DNA of 64,000 nucleotides from Aestuariibacter sp. A3R04 (GTDB lineage: Bacteria; Pseudomonadota; Gammaproteobacteria; Enterobacterales; Alteromonadaceae): contig NZ_JAHKQR010000011.1 in assembly GCF_018860805.1 (NCBI RefSeq), positions 342,459 through 406,458 of the forward strand. The letters run 5' to 3'. Below the pieces are notes generated by a model. The model worked only from the letters and a program-made list of their open reading frames with translations. It did no database searches and was not told the DNA's origin. Position numbers and translations under genes: made by a program. Shown here one piece after another: positions 9,704 to 18,962 of the stretch. Numbering within the stretch: position 1 is the stretch's first letter; each line of letters opens with the position of its first letter.

Positions 9704-10648
9704 ATGAGAACGCCTTTGTTACCTTGGTTTATCCTATGGGTGACCATCCCAATCATTATTTTCTTTCTATTCATCTTACCCGCCTATGCCAGTGACGAGC
9801 CATTCTATCAGCGTGGTCAGGAAGGCTGGTTTTGGTATCAGGTCATTCCTGAGCCAGCGGAGGCTGAAGAGCTTATTAAGCTGGAATCTGGTGCGGCAGA
9901 GTCGAGTCAGATCGGGCTAAAGCCTTTCAGTGCTGCCTGGTTTCGTGAGCACATGCAGTCGTTCATGGACAAGGCAATTGATGAGCCGACGAATGAGAAC
10001 GTCAGAGCCTATCTGTATCTCCAGCGCGTCATGATGGATAAGGGCTCACAGTTTGCTGATGTTAGTCAGCAGGTGGTCATGGGCGATCCAGTTTTGGATG
10101 AAATCAGTCGCAGACCCTTGGCGACCTATGCTGCCAATCGGATGGATCGAGAAGCTGGCGCTCAACGAGATATTGCTTTAGGTGAAGTAGCAAAACGGGT
10201 TGGTTTGTTCTTTTTCTATCGTTCAGATTGCCCTTACTGTCATGCTCAAGCGCCAATTATCGAATCTATGGCCTTGAACTATGGGTTCGAGGTGTTTGCT
10301 ATTGCTGTCGATGGCTTGCCTTTACCTGGTGGAGAGTTTCCTAATTACAAAGTCGATTCAGGACAAGCTCAATCCTTGTCCGTTACGACTGTCCCTGCCG
10401 TGTTCTTAGTTGATCCGCCTAATGTCATCACTCCGATTGGCCAAGGCGCAATGAGCCTTGATGAGCTCAATAATCGAATCATTCTCGCAGCCTATCAAGC
10501 CGGTTGGATTGACGATCAAACTTACTATGCCACCAGGCCTGTTCAACCCGGCGTGTCACTTGCGATGTCAGCGCAAGAGCTTAACGAAAAGATATTACAG
10601 GACCCTGAGTTCCTTGTTCGCTATCTGCGTGCACAAGGAGGGTTATAA
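9704..10648 (+). CDS. traF: Conjugative transfer protein TraF (F-type T4SS)
   Basis: A 314-residue periplasmic protein with an N-terminal signal segment (hydrophobic residues 8-27, likely cleavage after AYA at 29) and a thioredoxin-fold C-terminal half. The redox motif CPYC is at residues 176-179, in the typical FFFYRSDCPYCH context. TraF proteins of F-type type IV secretion systems act in pilus assembly. F plasmid TraF is reported to lack the CxxC pair, whereas it is present here, so this protein may itself have disulfide activity. The start is fixed by GGAG six bases upstream. It is the first gene of traF-traH-traG, with two bases before traH. Confidence 0.93.
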   Translation: MRTPLLPWFILWVTIPIIIFFLFILPAYASDEPFYQRGQEGWFWYQVIPEPAEAEELIKLESGAAESSQIGLKPFSAAWFREHMQSFMDKAIDEPTNENVRAYLYLQRVMMDKGSQFADVSQQVVMGDPVLDEISRRPLATYAANRMDREAGAQRDIALGEVAKRVGLFFFYRSDCPYCHAQAPIIESMALNYGFEVFAIAVDGLPLPGGEFPNYKVDSGQAQSLSVTTVPAVFLVDPPNVITPIGQGAMSLDELNNRIILAAYQAGWIDDQTYYATRPVQPGVSLAMSAQELNEKILQDPEFLVRYLRAQGGL

Positions 10649-10650
10649 CG

Positions 10651-12039
10651 ATGAAAAAAGTATTACGAGTATCGCTAATCGCCTGTGCGATTGGTTTTTC
10701 GTCTATGAGCCAAGCAAGCTTGCAACAGGAGATGAACCAGTTGTTTGGTTCAATGACCAACACCACTGCGCCTGGCGTATTTGAAAGTCAGCGGCGTGGG
10801 GTTATATCTGGCGGAAGTGTTGTTGTCCGTAACAGAATCATGAACGAGAACCTCGTCTCTATGGTGCCTCCGTCATTCCAAGCCGGTTGTGGCGGCATTG
10901 ATATGTTCGCGGGAAGTTTGTCATTTGTTAACGCGGATCAGTTTGTTCAATTACTTCGCTCTGTTGCTGCAAACGCCAAGGGATATGCATTCCAATTGGC
11001 GCTCAGTGCTATGTGCGAGAAATGCTCCCAGCACATGGAGACTCTGCAAAAGAAAATCCAGCAGTTGAACGAGTATTTCGGCAATTCCTGTCAAATGGCT
11101 CAGGGAGTCGTGAACGATACCTTGGCCGCCTTTGGTAAGAAGGGGCAAACAGAGGCCAGCATGTTGAGCTCTCTTAAAGGGGCTGGTGACATTTTTACCA
11201 GTTGGAGTGAGTCCAACGGTAAGAACCCTTATGAGAATGCTTCAAGTGTCGCAGCATCGGATGTGAACAAAACGATTAAAGGTAACTTGGTCTGGCGAGC
11301 ACTGAAACGTCACTCGGCATCAAGCTGGTTTGCATCGGGGGATGACCGTTTTCTTGAAGCGGTTATGTCGGTGACTGGTTCGATCATCGTTGGTGATTTA
11401 GCGAATGCCGCTGATGGCCAAGGTAAAGCCCCGAAACTGACCAGACTGAATGGCAATAAAGTGACTATTGAGCATCTAATTCACGGCGGTAACGTCGCTA
11501 TGTACCGATGTGACACAGTGACACAAGACGGCTGTCTGAATCCGACAATCACTAACGTGGCCCTGACGGGGTTATCAACCCAAGTAGAAAATTTACTTCT
11601 TGGTACAGGTTCCAGTAACGGCATTATTTTTAAGTTTGCTCGAAATACAGGAGCTGCTAGCACCACCGAAAAGGCTTTTATGACATCGGCTCCTGCGAGC
11701 ATTGGCGGCATGATTCGAACACTTTCTGCATTAAATGAAGGGGCTGCTAGGTCGTTTGCTTCACGAGCGGCGCCATTTATTGCTGTTGAGATGGCCCGAG
11801 CATTGGTTGAAGACATGCTCAATGCAGCTAGAAGCACCTCTGGTGTAGAAGATCATGCCTATGCGAAGTTGTTAACGGAAGACCTTGAACGTGCACGTCG
11901 CCAAATCAATGAGGAATACGCCGCGTTACAGCGAAGATACGGCTCAGAGCAAGAGTTGCTGGCGCATTTTAATCAGGTGATTCAGACCATTCGCAAACAG
12001 CGTTATTACACCGTTAAATCTACGGCGCTGGGGAAATAG
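10651..12039 (+). CDS. traH: Conjugative transfer pilus assembly protein TraH
   Basis: A 462-residue exported protein with a clear signal peptide (MKKVLRVSLIACAIGFSSMSQA) and a cysteine-containing N-terminal half (a CGG at about residue 74 and CEKC at about 124-127). The C-terminus is coiled-coil-like and rich in Glu, Arg and Gln. TraH is part of the outer-membrane/periplasmic pilus assembly complex of F-type type IV secretion. A strong AAGGAGG lies about nine bases upstream of the start, inside the end of traF, and the next gene begins after three bases, so traFHG is one transcription unit. Family assignment rests on gene order plus this domain pattern. Confidence 0.92.
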   Translation: MKKVLRVSLIACAIGFSSMSQASLQQEMNQLFGSMTNTTAPGVFESQRRGVISGGSVVVRNRIMNENLVSMVPPSFQAGCGGIDMFAGSLSFVNADQFVQLLRSVAANAKGYAFQLALSAMCEKCSQHMETLQKKIQQLNEYFGNSCQMAQGVVNDTLAAFGKKGQTEASMLSSLKGAGDIFTSWSESNGKNPYENASSVAASDVNKTIKGNLVWRALKRHSASSWFASGDDRFLEAVMSVTGSIIVGDLANAADGQGKAPKLTRLNGNKVTIEHLIHGGNVAMYRCDTVTQDGCLNPTITNVALTGLSTQVENLLLGTGSSNGIIFKFARNTGAASTTEKAFMTSAPASIGGMIRTLSALNEGAARSFASRAAPFIAVEMARALVEDMLNAARSTSGVEDHAYAKLLTEDLERARRQINEEYAALQRRYGSEQELLAHFNQVIQTIRKQRYYTVKSTALGK

Positions 12040-12042
12040 GTC

Positions 12043-15000
12043 ATGTGGGAAATCTATTCCATCGGGGATTCGGCTTTTTTAGAGCAGGTCCTGAACGCTG
12101 TCGCGATGATCACTGGTACAGGCGACTTTACTTCAATGGTTCGGATTGGCTTGCTCATTGGGGTATTGATGGTCTCTGTCCAGGCCTTAATGCAAGGCGG
12201 TCGTGGGATTAACTTTCAACACGTTTTAGTCTCATGGCTAGTCTTTGCAACCATGTTTGGACCCAGTACCCGAGTGAGCATTGAGGATGCGTACACGGGA
12301 CAAGTTCGAGTGGTTGATAATGTGCCCATCGGTGTTGCTGCCGCAGGCAGTACGATTTCGACTGTTGGCTTTCAAATCACGCGATTGTTTGAAGCCGCCT
12401 TCTCAACTCCCGCGATGACGGAATACGGCTTTGCATCCAGTTTACAGTCACTGATTAAAGTGAGAAAACAGGTGATGGATCGCTCTGGGTTGGGTGATGC
12501 AAATCGTGTCGGCGGCTCGGACATCGAGCAATCGTGGTTTAACTACATCAAAGAGTGCACCTTGATTGGTATCGACATTGGCCAAAAGAACCTCGATCAG
12601 GTGCTGAGTGATCCTAACCCGATGACTGCGATTAGGTTTGATTCGCGCATTTATGGCACTCGAATCATGCTCAGTGGTAGCAGTAGCGATCTGGACTGCA
12701 CCGATGCCTATAGCCAACTGAAACTCATGACAGAATCAACCTTCATTCCAAGGCTTAAACAGGTTCTGTCAGCCTCATTGGGGACTTCGTCAGCAACGGA
12801 CACTGATGACGTGATCCGAAATGCACTGAATAACCTTGGTTTGGCTTCAGTAAACACCCAAGAGTACATGACCGCGTCGGTGCTTTTGCCTATTTATGAG
12901 CAAAGCGTGACGGGCAAATATATGGATGATCAAGCTTTCACCGCAGCCGTTATGGTTAATCAAGCGATTGAGCAGCGCAATACGCAATGGGCGGCGGAGC
13001 AGACCCTGTTCCAAAGTATCGTTCGTCCGATGATGACGTTTTTTGAGGGGTTCATTTACGCCATCACCCCTTTGATGGCCTTTGTGATAGCCCTTGGCCA
13101 AATCGGGATGCGAATGGCCGGGAAGTACTTGTTAATCCTGCTTTGGATTCAACTTTGGATGCCTGTCATGGCCATCATTAACCTGTATATTCATTTAACC
13201 GTTGCAGGGAAAATGTCGGCTCTTGATGCCTTTGCAGGTACAGAAGTGCCATCTTTTGCCGGGATGATGCAGATGGATTCAGTGCTGCAAACCTGGATAG
13301 CTACTGGTGGCATGTTGGCGTCGAGTGTTCCGGCGATTTCGCTCATGCTCGTGTATGGCTCAGCAATAACCGCTACCCACTTGGCTGGACGTCTTCAAAA
13401 CGGTGATGCCATTGATGAAAAGATGGCAAGTCCAGATGTCGCGAAAAATGCACCGGTGATGCAATCACAGTCAATGTTCCAAAATTCAGCCCTCACTGGT
13501 TCTGCAATGACCGGTGCGTCAAACTTACTAAGCAGTTACTCTGTCGGAAACGCAGTGGGTTCAATGGTCGGCTCTGCAAAAGAATCCATGACTCAGGCAA
13601 CTCAAGCCTTTAGCCGTCAGGTTGGCAATACCATGAGTCGAACTTTTGGTGAAAAGCTAAGTTACGACAACCTTTCTTCGGTTGGACGTCAGATCGGTTC
13701 TTCTAATTCCGCATCTAGCGCCGTTGTTAATCAGGTCACTGATGACCTGCAAACACGATATGGTTTCGGAGACGATAAAAAAGACGCTGTACGTGGCTTG
13801 GTATCGGGCGTGTTATCTGGCGGACTAAGGGTTGGTGGCGATGGAACCATTACAAATACCGGTGATAAAGAAGTAGCAGATAAAGGGTTCTTGGGAAGAT
13901 TACTTGGTACAGGGGGGAATGACTCCCCACAAGGCAACCTACCAGGAGTGGATAAGCCTGAATCATCAAGAGTGCCAAAAATATCACGGTTACGAGCAGG
14001 CTTGGATTTAGGTGGTAACTTTAGTGGCCAAGTTGAGTCGTCAGAAGGCAGTTCTCGGTCAACGACCGCAAATACGCTCACTGGGGAGATGCAAAGCTTG
14101 GCATCAAGTGATTCACGACGTGCTGAGTATCGCGATGCAATGGTTAAGGACCTTTCAGATTCAAGACGTTCTGGCGTTGAGATGTCGTTGTCTAATCAAG
14201 ACTATCAGTCACTTCAGAGTTCAGCACAAGACGTTATCACGGCATCAAACCGCTTTAGTGAGCTTGATCAGGCCAGCTACAGTCTATCAGGACAAAGAAA
14301 TACTGATGGTGCGACGTTAACCCGATTAGCGGCGGATAATCCTGAAGTCATGGATTTTTTAGGTCGCTATATGAACCAGCATGTTGAAGCCGGTAACCGA
14401 TTACGTGAAAACCTTCCAATGTATCAGCGCTTGCTACCTGATGATAATCAGGCGTATGTGGCCGCAGCTATGGAGTCTTTGACCTATAGCAACTCTTCAA
14501 CGCCCGCTGAACGCGACAATGATTATCAAGCAGCAATGACTGTTATGGCCATGGCTACCGGAGCCGATTTACGATCAATTCAGCCGCGCTCTAATGAAGG
14601 CATGTCATCAACTGCACCTACTTTTGGTGGTATTCAAAGCCAAGTTGAATCGGGTGTATTGGGCGGCTACGAGGATGCAGCAACAGTTCAAACTCAGTTC
14701 AACGCAGCTCAATCGGCTTACCAAACCAATTTGTCTGGTGTAGATGGACAGCTGAATGCGCATCAGCAACAAGCTCAACAGGCCGTAGTTTCTGACACAA
14801 GTACCTATCAATCTGGATTAAACAGTGAAGCTGGCTCTCAGTGGCGATCTCGCATTATGGCTGATGATAGCGGAGTCTCTGGAGCTGAAATGTTCTTCAA
14901 CAGCGCCAGTGCTATTGGTGATTTCAGTGGCAAGCATACTGATGCTGCACTGCATACCTTGAATCATTTTGGCGAAGACTATGAGAGTTACAAGGAGCAA

Positions 15001-15612
15001 GCGCTTGAAGAACCTGGCTCACGAGGTTTCTTGCACAATGCAACGGTGGCCAGCAAATCAACATGGGATGGGTTAAAAGCAGCCGTTGATGCCGGAACCT
15101 CTTTGGAAAATCCTTTGACGGCGTTTAATGATGCATACAGTGGATCGAGTTCGCAGTATGCCTCCGAAGTTAACTGGGGCACTAAGTCTGAAGCCATGTT
15201 GGCTGGGGCATTCGGTGCGGCAGTTAACAATCGATACGGTGAGTTCTTAGAACAGTACGCCGATGATTTTAAACAGGAAGCATACAGCGAAGGGCAGAGA
15301 ATGGGATTGACCCCGATTCAAAGTCAAGTGTTCGCTCAAGCTTTCAATGAAGGTTTGGCGGGGCGCGTATTCAACTCTGAAGACTCATCGAGTTGGTCGC
15401 CTGAAATGCTAGGTCTAAGGGAGCAAATGCTAAATGAGTATCGTCAAAAGGATGAGAGTGGCGCTTACATTCCTGACAGTGTGTCCGAAGAAGATAAAGC
15501 ATTTGTGGATAAGCAGATAGCGGTGATCTCAAATGCATCGCTTGCGGGAGATTATGCTCAGAACAACTTGATCGATATTAGGGCTTATAACCAGGCATCA
15601 GGGAGGAACTGA
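12043..15612 (+). CDS. traG: Mating-pair stabilisation and exclusion target protein TraG
   Basis: An 1189-residue inner-membrane protein. The N-terminal half has membrane segments near residues 32-50, 58-72, 330-352, 360-385 and 420-445. A long polar Ser/Gln/Ala-rich C-terminal part follows. In F-type systems the N-terminal part serves pilus assembly and the C-terminal part serves mating-pair stabilisation and recognition by the entry-exclusion protein. In SXT/R391 elements exclusion group is set by three residues, 606-608. Counting here gives Thr-Gly-Asp at exactly those positions, which is the R391-type (group R) signature as I recall it. The gene ends 32 bases before the convergent eex stop. 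Confidence 0.94.
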   Translation: MWEIYSIGDSAFLEQVLNAVAMITGTGDFTSMVRIGLLIGVLMVSVQALMQGGRGINFQHVLVSWLVFATMFGPSTRVSIEDAYTGQVRVVDNVPIGVAAAGSTISTVGFQITRLFEAAFSTPAMTEYGFASSLQSLIKVRKQVMDRSGLGDANRVGGSDIEQSWFNYIKECTLIGIDIGQKNLDQVLSDPNPMTAIRFDSRIYGTRIMLSGSSSDLDCTDAYSQLKLMTESTFIPRLKQVLSASLGTSSATDTDDVIRNALNNLGLASVNTQEYMTASVLLPIYEQSVTGKYMDDQAFTAAVMVNQAIEQRNTQWAAEQTLFQSIVRPMMTFFEGFIYAITPLMAFVIALGQIGMRMAGKYLLILLWIQLWMPVMAIINLYIHLTVAGKMSALDAFAGTEVPSFAGMMQMDSVLQTWIATGGMLASSVPAISLMLVYGSAITATHLAGRLQNGDAIDEKMASPDVAKNAPVMQSQSMFQNSALTGSAMTGASNLLSSYSVGNAVGSMVGSAKESMTQATQAFSRQVGNTMSRTFGEKLSYDNLSSVGRQIGSSNSASSAVVNQVTDDLQTRYGFGDDKKDAVRGLVSGVLSGGLRVGGDGTITNTGDKEVADKGFLGRLLGTGGNDSPQGNLPGVDKPESSRVPKISRLRAGLDLGGNFSGQVESSEGSSRSTTANTLTGEMQSLASSDSRRAEYRDAMVKDLSDSRRSGVEMSLSNQDYQSLQSSAQDVITASNRFSELDQASYSLSGQRNTDGATLTRLAADNPEVMDFLGRYMNQHVEAGNRLRENLPMYQRLLPDDNQAYVAAAMESLTYSNSSTPAERDNDYQAAMTVMAMATGADLRSIQPRSNEGMSSTAPTFGGIQSQVESGVLGGYEDAATVQTQFNAAQSAYQTNLSGVDGQLNAHQQQAQQAVVSDTSTYQSGLNSEAGSQWRSRIMADDSGVSGAEMFFNSASAIGDFSGKHTDAALHTLNHFGEDYESYKEQALEEPGSRGFLHNATVASKSTWDGLKAAVDAGTSLENPLTAFNDAYSGSSSQYASEVNWGTKSEAMLAGAFGAAVNNRYGEFLEQYADDFKQEAYSEGQRMGLTPIQSQVFAQAFNEGLAGRVFNSEDSSSWSPEMLGLREQMLNEYRQKDESGAYIPDSVSEEDKAFVDKQIAVISNASLAGDYAQNNLIDIRAYNQASGRN

Positions 15613-15623
15613 AAATAGAAGGT

Positions 15624-15654
15624 AGCCAGCTTGTGGTTGGCTGGCTATTTTTTT
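15624..15654 (+). terminator. Intrinsic terminator of traFHG, overlapping the eex stop codon
   Basis: Stem AGCCAGC (15624-15630) pairs with GCTGGCT (15640-15646) across a nine-base loop, followed by A and seven T. It lies 12 bases after the traG stop. The right arm and T-run are also the last codons and stop of the convergent eex gene, whose C-terminus is therefore lysine-rich. Confidence 0.75.
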
Positions 15655-16076
15655 GGCTTTTTGGGATACCTTGGATAAAAGCCATCAAAAAACGAATGGA
15701 GCTTATACCAATACCATTTTTCTTCAATGCTCAAAGTTCTACCCGAATCTTTAACTTGGCTACTCAAGAATCTAATTCCAGTACAAATAGCTAAGAAAAA
15801 GAGTCCCAAACCAACAATTGTCCAACTCGCTTGCCAATATGCGATTGCTACAAGCATAGTGATTATGGCTATAAGTCCGATGGGATTACAGGTCGCTTTG
15901 AATCCCAAGTAGCTGAAAAAAAAGACGGTGCAGAACAGAAATAGCAAAGCCGCTAACTTGGCAGATGTCGTTAATATTTCTGATGGAAAAAAATGAGCCG
16001 CAGCCAAAGTCGCCAGAAAAAGCCCCAGTGATATAAACCAGCAGCGTGCTGGTAAAGATTTAAGTAAGTTTGTCAT
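15645..16076 (-). CDS. eex: Entry exclusion inner-membrane protein Eex
   Basis: A small hydrophobic protein with about four membrane segments (residues 11-30, 37-57, 62-80 and 83-100 of the 143-residue form) and a cytoplasmic C-terminal tail ending in PRYPKKPKK. It sits directly downstream of traG in convergent orientation, as eex does in SXT/R391 elements. Eex blocks redundant transfer from donors whose TraG is of the same group. The ATG at 16076 gives 143 residues, which fits the Eex length as I recall it; a GTG at 16100 would add eight residues but has no ribosome-binding site. Family assignment comes from size, topology and position rather than a recognised motif. Confidence 0.75.
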   Translation of the reverse strand: MTNLLKSLPARCWFISLGLFLATLAAAHFFPSEILTTSAKLAALLFLFCTVFFFSYLGFKATCNPIGLIAIITMLVAIAYWQASWTIVGLGLFFLAICTGIRFLSSQVKDSGRTLSIEEKWYWYKLHSFFDGFYPRYPKKPKK

Positions 16077-16133
16077 CTTCTTAGTACTCTCAAAGTGCAC
16101 GGGCGGTGCACAATCAAATCATGCATCAGCATG

Positions 16134-16667
16134 TTAGTTCTCAAAAAGTGCTCTAGTGGTTTGCTCGGCCATAATCTCACACACAGGGCATTTAAGCTGA
16201 ATGCGCTGTTGTGATACCGTCAAATACAGACTGCCGCATCGACACCGGTGTAAGGATGCAAGCTGTGATCTTAAATCACGAGCTAGAACCCAACCTTCAT
16301 TGATGGTTAGTTTTTTCCAGGGGATTTCAGCTGGAAGATCTGCTTCTTCCCTTGCAACCAAGTACGCATCGTAAGCTTTCATCAAAGCATCAATATTTAA
16401 TTGCTTGTAGACATTATCACCACCAATATTGACATAAAGCGCCATCAGCAGGGAGCCTTCAACTAAGGCTCTTCTGCTTTTAACAATGGCATCAGATTCT
16501 GGCAATTGACCAGGGCAAGGTGACTTGCCAGTCACTTCTTTGTGAAGCCTTCTGATAATGTGGATTGGCAAACCAGTATCGAGCGCGATAATGGTTGTTC
16601 GAAATCCGTATTTAATAAGTAGCGAGGCTCGGGTAAACAGCTCACTTTTGGACAGGTTATCAATCAT
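16134..16667 (-). CDS. setC: FlhC-like transcriptional activator SetC
   Basis: A 177-residue homologue of the flagellar master regulator FlhC. The C-terminal zinc site is visible as C142 and C144 (RCRCGS) with C160 and C163 (KCPVC), matching FlhC's four-cysteine arrangement. With SetD it forms the activator that switches on int and tra promoters of SXT/R391 ICEs after SOS induction. Its start codon overlaps the setD stop by four bases (ATGA), implying translational coupling. No flagellar genes are adjacent, and the ICE position argues for the SetC role rather than motility control. Confidence 0.92.
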   Translation of the reverse strand: MIDNLSKSELFTRASLLIKYGFRTTIIALDTGLPIHIIRRLHKEVTGKSPCPGQLPESDAIVKSRRALVEGSLLMALYVNIGGDNVYKQLNIDALMKAYDAYLVAREEADLPAEIPWKKLTINEGWVLARDLRSQLASLHRCRCGSLYLTVSQQRIQLKCPVCEIMAEQTTRALFEN

Positions 16668-16963
16668 GCATCCCCCTTGTTGTTTAGGGTTGATAATAAA
16701 TAAGCGATTCTTGGGATACCTGTGCCTTTGCTCTTCACCATCTCAATCAGTTGGCTTTGGTTACCCCTTGGTTGAAACAGCATGAATGATGAGGTCGCCA
16801 CTCGTTGCAGGTCGTCAACACCAGCATTAATCAGAGCATCAACCACATCGCGTGTAAGGCCAAAGCGCAAGACCGCCTCTTGCGGATCAATTCGCGCTAA
16901 TTCTCGTGCTGCGTGTAGGTACGCCAAATTTAATTGATAGAAGTCTTGTTGATTGGTTGTCAT
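16664..16963 (-). CDS. setD: FlhD-like transcriptional activator SetD
   Basis: A 99-residue, largely helical protein with the FlhD pattern: a helical start (QDFYQLNLAYLHAARELARIDPQEAVLRFGL) leading to a helix-turn-helix-like segment (TRDVVDALINAGVDDLQRVA). It overlaps setC downstream and the transglycosylase gene upstream by four bases each, so expression is tied to the leftward operon that starts at croS. In SXT, SetC and SetD are both needed to activate transfer genes, and SetR represses the operon. Identification rests on FlhD similarity plus the overlap with setC. Confidence 0.9.
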   Translation of the reverse strand: MTTNQQDFYQLNLAYLHAARELARIDPQEAVLRFGLTRDVVDALINAGVDDLQRVATSSFMLFQPRGNQSQLIEMVKSKGTGIPRIAYLLSTLNNKGDA

Positions 16964-17508
16964 TGACGGACCTCCAGTTCATGTAAAATATTGCGATAGA
17001 TAGAAAGTACTCTTTGCCCATACCAGCGTGCACGCTCTTCGTTCCAACTGTGATAGCGGCCTATGCCAAGCTCTAAATCGTTTGGTGAAGACTTGATTGC
17101 TTCGGCCAAAATACTTGAGCCGACGGTAAGGTTGGTGATGGGGTCTAGCAGTTCCGTCGCTGAGCTCACCCGATGCCCATGCCAATGCAAATTGATTTGC
17201 ATTAGCCCAATATCGAGCTGGTATTTTTCACTCTCTTGAAGTGCCTGGTTTAACAGTTGCTCAGCTTCTGTCTTAGATTTCGCGTAGGTTGCATTTGAAC
17301 CATTGCGAATTGCGTATGGCCATGGACTGGTCATGTTAAGACCACGATGTGAGGCCGACTCAGCTAAGGCAACGGCGTAGAGCATGACTGGATCAATACC
17401 AACGCTTTGTGCTGCTTTTTCCCACTGATAGCCCGGAAACGCATAGACTGAAGTGATTGCGGACATGGCTATCACCAGGGCAATGGTTTTTGCTTTAATC
17501 GTTTTCAT
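16960..17508 (-). CDS. Lytic transglycosylase (SLT type), ICE-encoded
   Basis: A 182-residue exported protein. The signal peptide ends at about residue 23 (ITSVYA before FPGYQWE). The SLT fold follows with the catalytic glutamate in ALAESASH (about residue 50) and the typical second motif DIGLMQINLHWH (about 100-111). Such enzymes cut peptidoglycan locally so that a conjugation apparatus can cross the wall. The gene overlaps setD by four bases and its 5' end overlaps the preceding gene by 14 bases. Its place between the regulatory genes and setDC means it is induced with the activators rather than with traFHG. Confidence 0.88.
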   Translation of the reverse strand: MKTIKAKTIALVIAMSAITSVYAFPGYQWEKAAQSVGIDPVMLYAVALAESASHRGLNMTSPWPYAIRNGSNATYAKSKTEAEQLLNQALQESEKYQLDIGLMQINLHWHGHRVSSATELLDPITNLTVGSSILAEAIKSSPNDLELGIGRYHSWNEERARWYGQRVLSIYRNILHELEVRQ

Positions 17509-18223
17509 TGTTGTCCTCTAATTGATTTCCGAGAAGCGTCTGAATGGCTTTCGGGCTTATTCTTTTTAAAGGCACTGCGCTAAAGTCAGCGATGCCTCTC
17601 GTATAAACTTGTGCCGCGTTTGACCAGTCGCCCACGGCAACAGGCGCTTGCATATCAAATCCTTTTTGCTGGTTCTGATGGTCTGCAATACCCTGTAATA
17701 GCCTTGGGTATTCACCCACTTCGTCCCGCAGCAAGTAAGCCTGGTAGCGTGCTAAAAACTCTTTTTGCTTAAAGGGGTATTCCCTGTCGTCAACCTTGCA
17801 GAGTTCAACCCACCCCCCCATGTCTGAAATAACGCGGTGAATAAGCGCATCGTCAAACATCACGGATGTCCAAGCGCCAACCTGACGAATAGCCTTGTCG
17901 ACTTTGTTCCAAGCAACCATGGCTCTTGAGCCAGAGTTGCCATCAATATGCTTGATGACGTCAGCGGGCTTTGGAAAAAATTGCCCTGTATCCGGTGATT
18001 GAATATGCCGAGTCAGACCGATTCGCACTTCTTCAATGCTATAAGCACGAAGGGCTTCAAATGCGATGGATAGCAATTGTGGTGATACGCTTTTGCCATA
18101 CATGGCCCAAGCTGCTCCCCAAACTTCAGCAAACTCGCGTTTATCAACCTCCTGCACTTGAACGAACCTCCCGAATACCTGGTCCGGCCCAGCTTTCAGC
18201 AATGCGGCGATTGCTTTCTTCAA
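17495..18223 (-). CDS. Phage replication P-like conserved ICE protein, function unknown
   Basis: A 242-residue soluble protein without signal or membrane segment. The N-terminal 90 residues (KREFAEVWGAAWAMYGKSVSP, then GLTRHIQSPDTGQFFPKPADVI) resemble the lambda P/DUF6475-type domain often found next to phage O-like initiators. The C-terminal half is unremarkable. It overlaps the downstream transglycosylase by 14 bases and the upstream gene by 80 bases, a tight overlap typical of the SXT/R391 leftward operon. A role in DNA replication of the excised ICE is inference from family resemblance and order only. Confidence 0.65.
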   Translation of the reverse strand: MKKAIAALLKAGPDQVFGRFVQVQEVDKREFAEVWGAAWAMYGKSVSPQLLSIAFEALRAYSIEEVRIGLTRHIQSPDTGQFFPKPADVIKHIDGNSGSRAMVAWNKVDKAIRQVGAWTSVMFDDALIHRVISDMGGWVELCKVDDREYPFKQKEFLARYQAYLLRDEVGEYPRLLQGIADHQNQQKGFDMQAPVAVGDWSNAAQVYTRGIADFSAVPLKRISPKAIQTLLGNQLEDNNEND

Positions 18224-18962
18224 TATTCAATTGGTGATTGCTGACCTTTAGGCTCGTCGATGATTGCTGTATTTCATCAATGCGAACGTACTCGTCTTCC
18301 CATTGCCGGTTTAAAAGCCAGTTATGTGGCATTGGGGTCTTAGTCCGATCTTGATACTGCAATCGGTTGTCTCGTTGCTCTTTCCAGCGTGTTAGGACTT
18401 CCAAGGCGAGTTCATGGTCTTCATTGAGGCCCATGCGCAGCCATTCTTCCTTGGCTTTCGCTTTTTTTTCTTTGCGTATTTGTACATCCCAGAAGTCTTC
18501 GAACTGTATCTGGTTAACAGTTTTAACTGTTAGCTTATTGCTTCTCTCAGAGTCATCCGACCGTTGAGAGTCCCTTACCGGGTTGCCATCAGGCATAAAC
18601 AATGATGAAAATTCTTCTGGAAGCCGAGCTTGAAAAGCGGCAAGAGATTTCAAAAGCGATGCCATACCAACGAAGTCGGCAGGTACATCTTTAAGCAACC
18701 GAAAGGCTGCCTTACCTTGGTTCGGGTTTTCGATTGGGTTGTGCTTCAGAAAGCTCCGAATCAAAGTCCAACCGGATTTCTCGCAACGAATGAGGAACTG
18801 ATCTTGTTCTAACTCATTTAGAGCCTTGGCAACCTGTTGCTCATCCCAGTTCAAGTCAGAAGCAACGTAACCAACCGGCAATCGAAAGCAGCCAAGCAAA
18901 TTACAATGTGGGCATGTAAGCAAATACAGCCCTAGCAACTTCGCTGAGTCACTCCAGGACAA
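18144..18962 (-). CDS. Phage O-like replication/winged-helix protein, start uncertain
   Basis: At least 272 residues. The first 70 look like a winged-helix domain: LSWSDSAKLLGLYLLTCPHC, a CFRLP turn, then DEQQVAKALNELEQDQFLIRC. The C-terminal part is charged (RIRKEKKAKAKEEWLRMG-like) with a WKEQRDNRLQYQDR segment, as in phage O-type replication proteins. The frame opens at TTG 18962, but plausible coding (GLYPLWLKQNV) continues upstream to a TGA near 18998 with no ATG or GTG in frame. A nearby ATG at 18999 is in another frame, so a small frameshift at the 5' end is possible. The 3' end overlaps the next gene by 80 bases. Confidence 0.6.
   Translation of the reverse strand: MSWSDSAKLLGLYLLTCPHCNLLGCFRLPVGYVASDLNWDEQQVAKALNELEQDQFLIRCEKSGWTLIRSFLKHNPIENPNQGKAAFRLLKDVPADFVGMASLLKSLAAFQARLPEEFSSLFMPDGNPVRDSQRSDDSERSNKLTVKTVNQIQFEDFWDVQIRKEKKAKAKEEWLRMGLNEDHELALEVLTRWKEQRDNRLQYQDRTKTPMPHNWLLNRQWEDEYVRIDEIQQSSTSLKVSNHQLNIEESNRRIAESWAGPGIREVRSSAGG

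Noticed and set aside
16134..16963. Flagellar master regulators FlhD/FlhC
   Set aside because: Homologous, but position in the ICE operon between a transglycosylase and eex identifies them as SetD/SetC. motY on the chromosome is far away.
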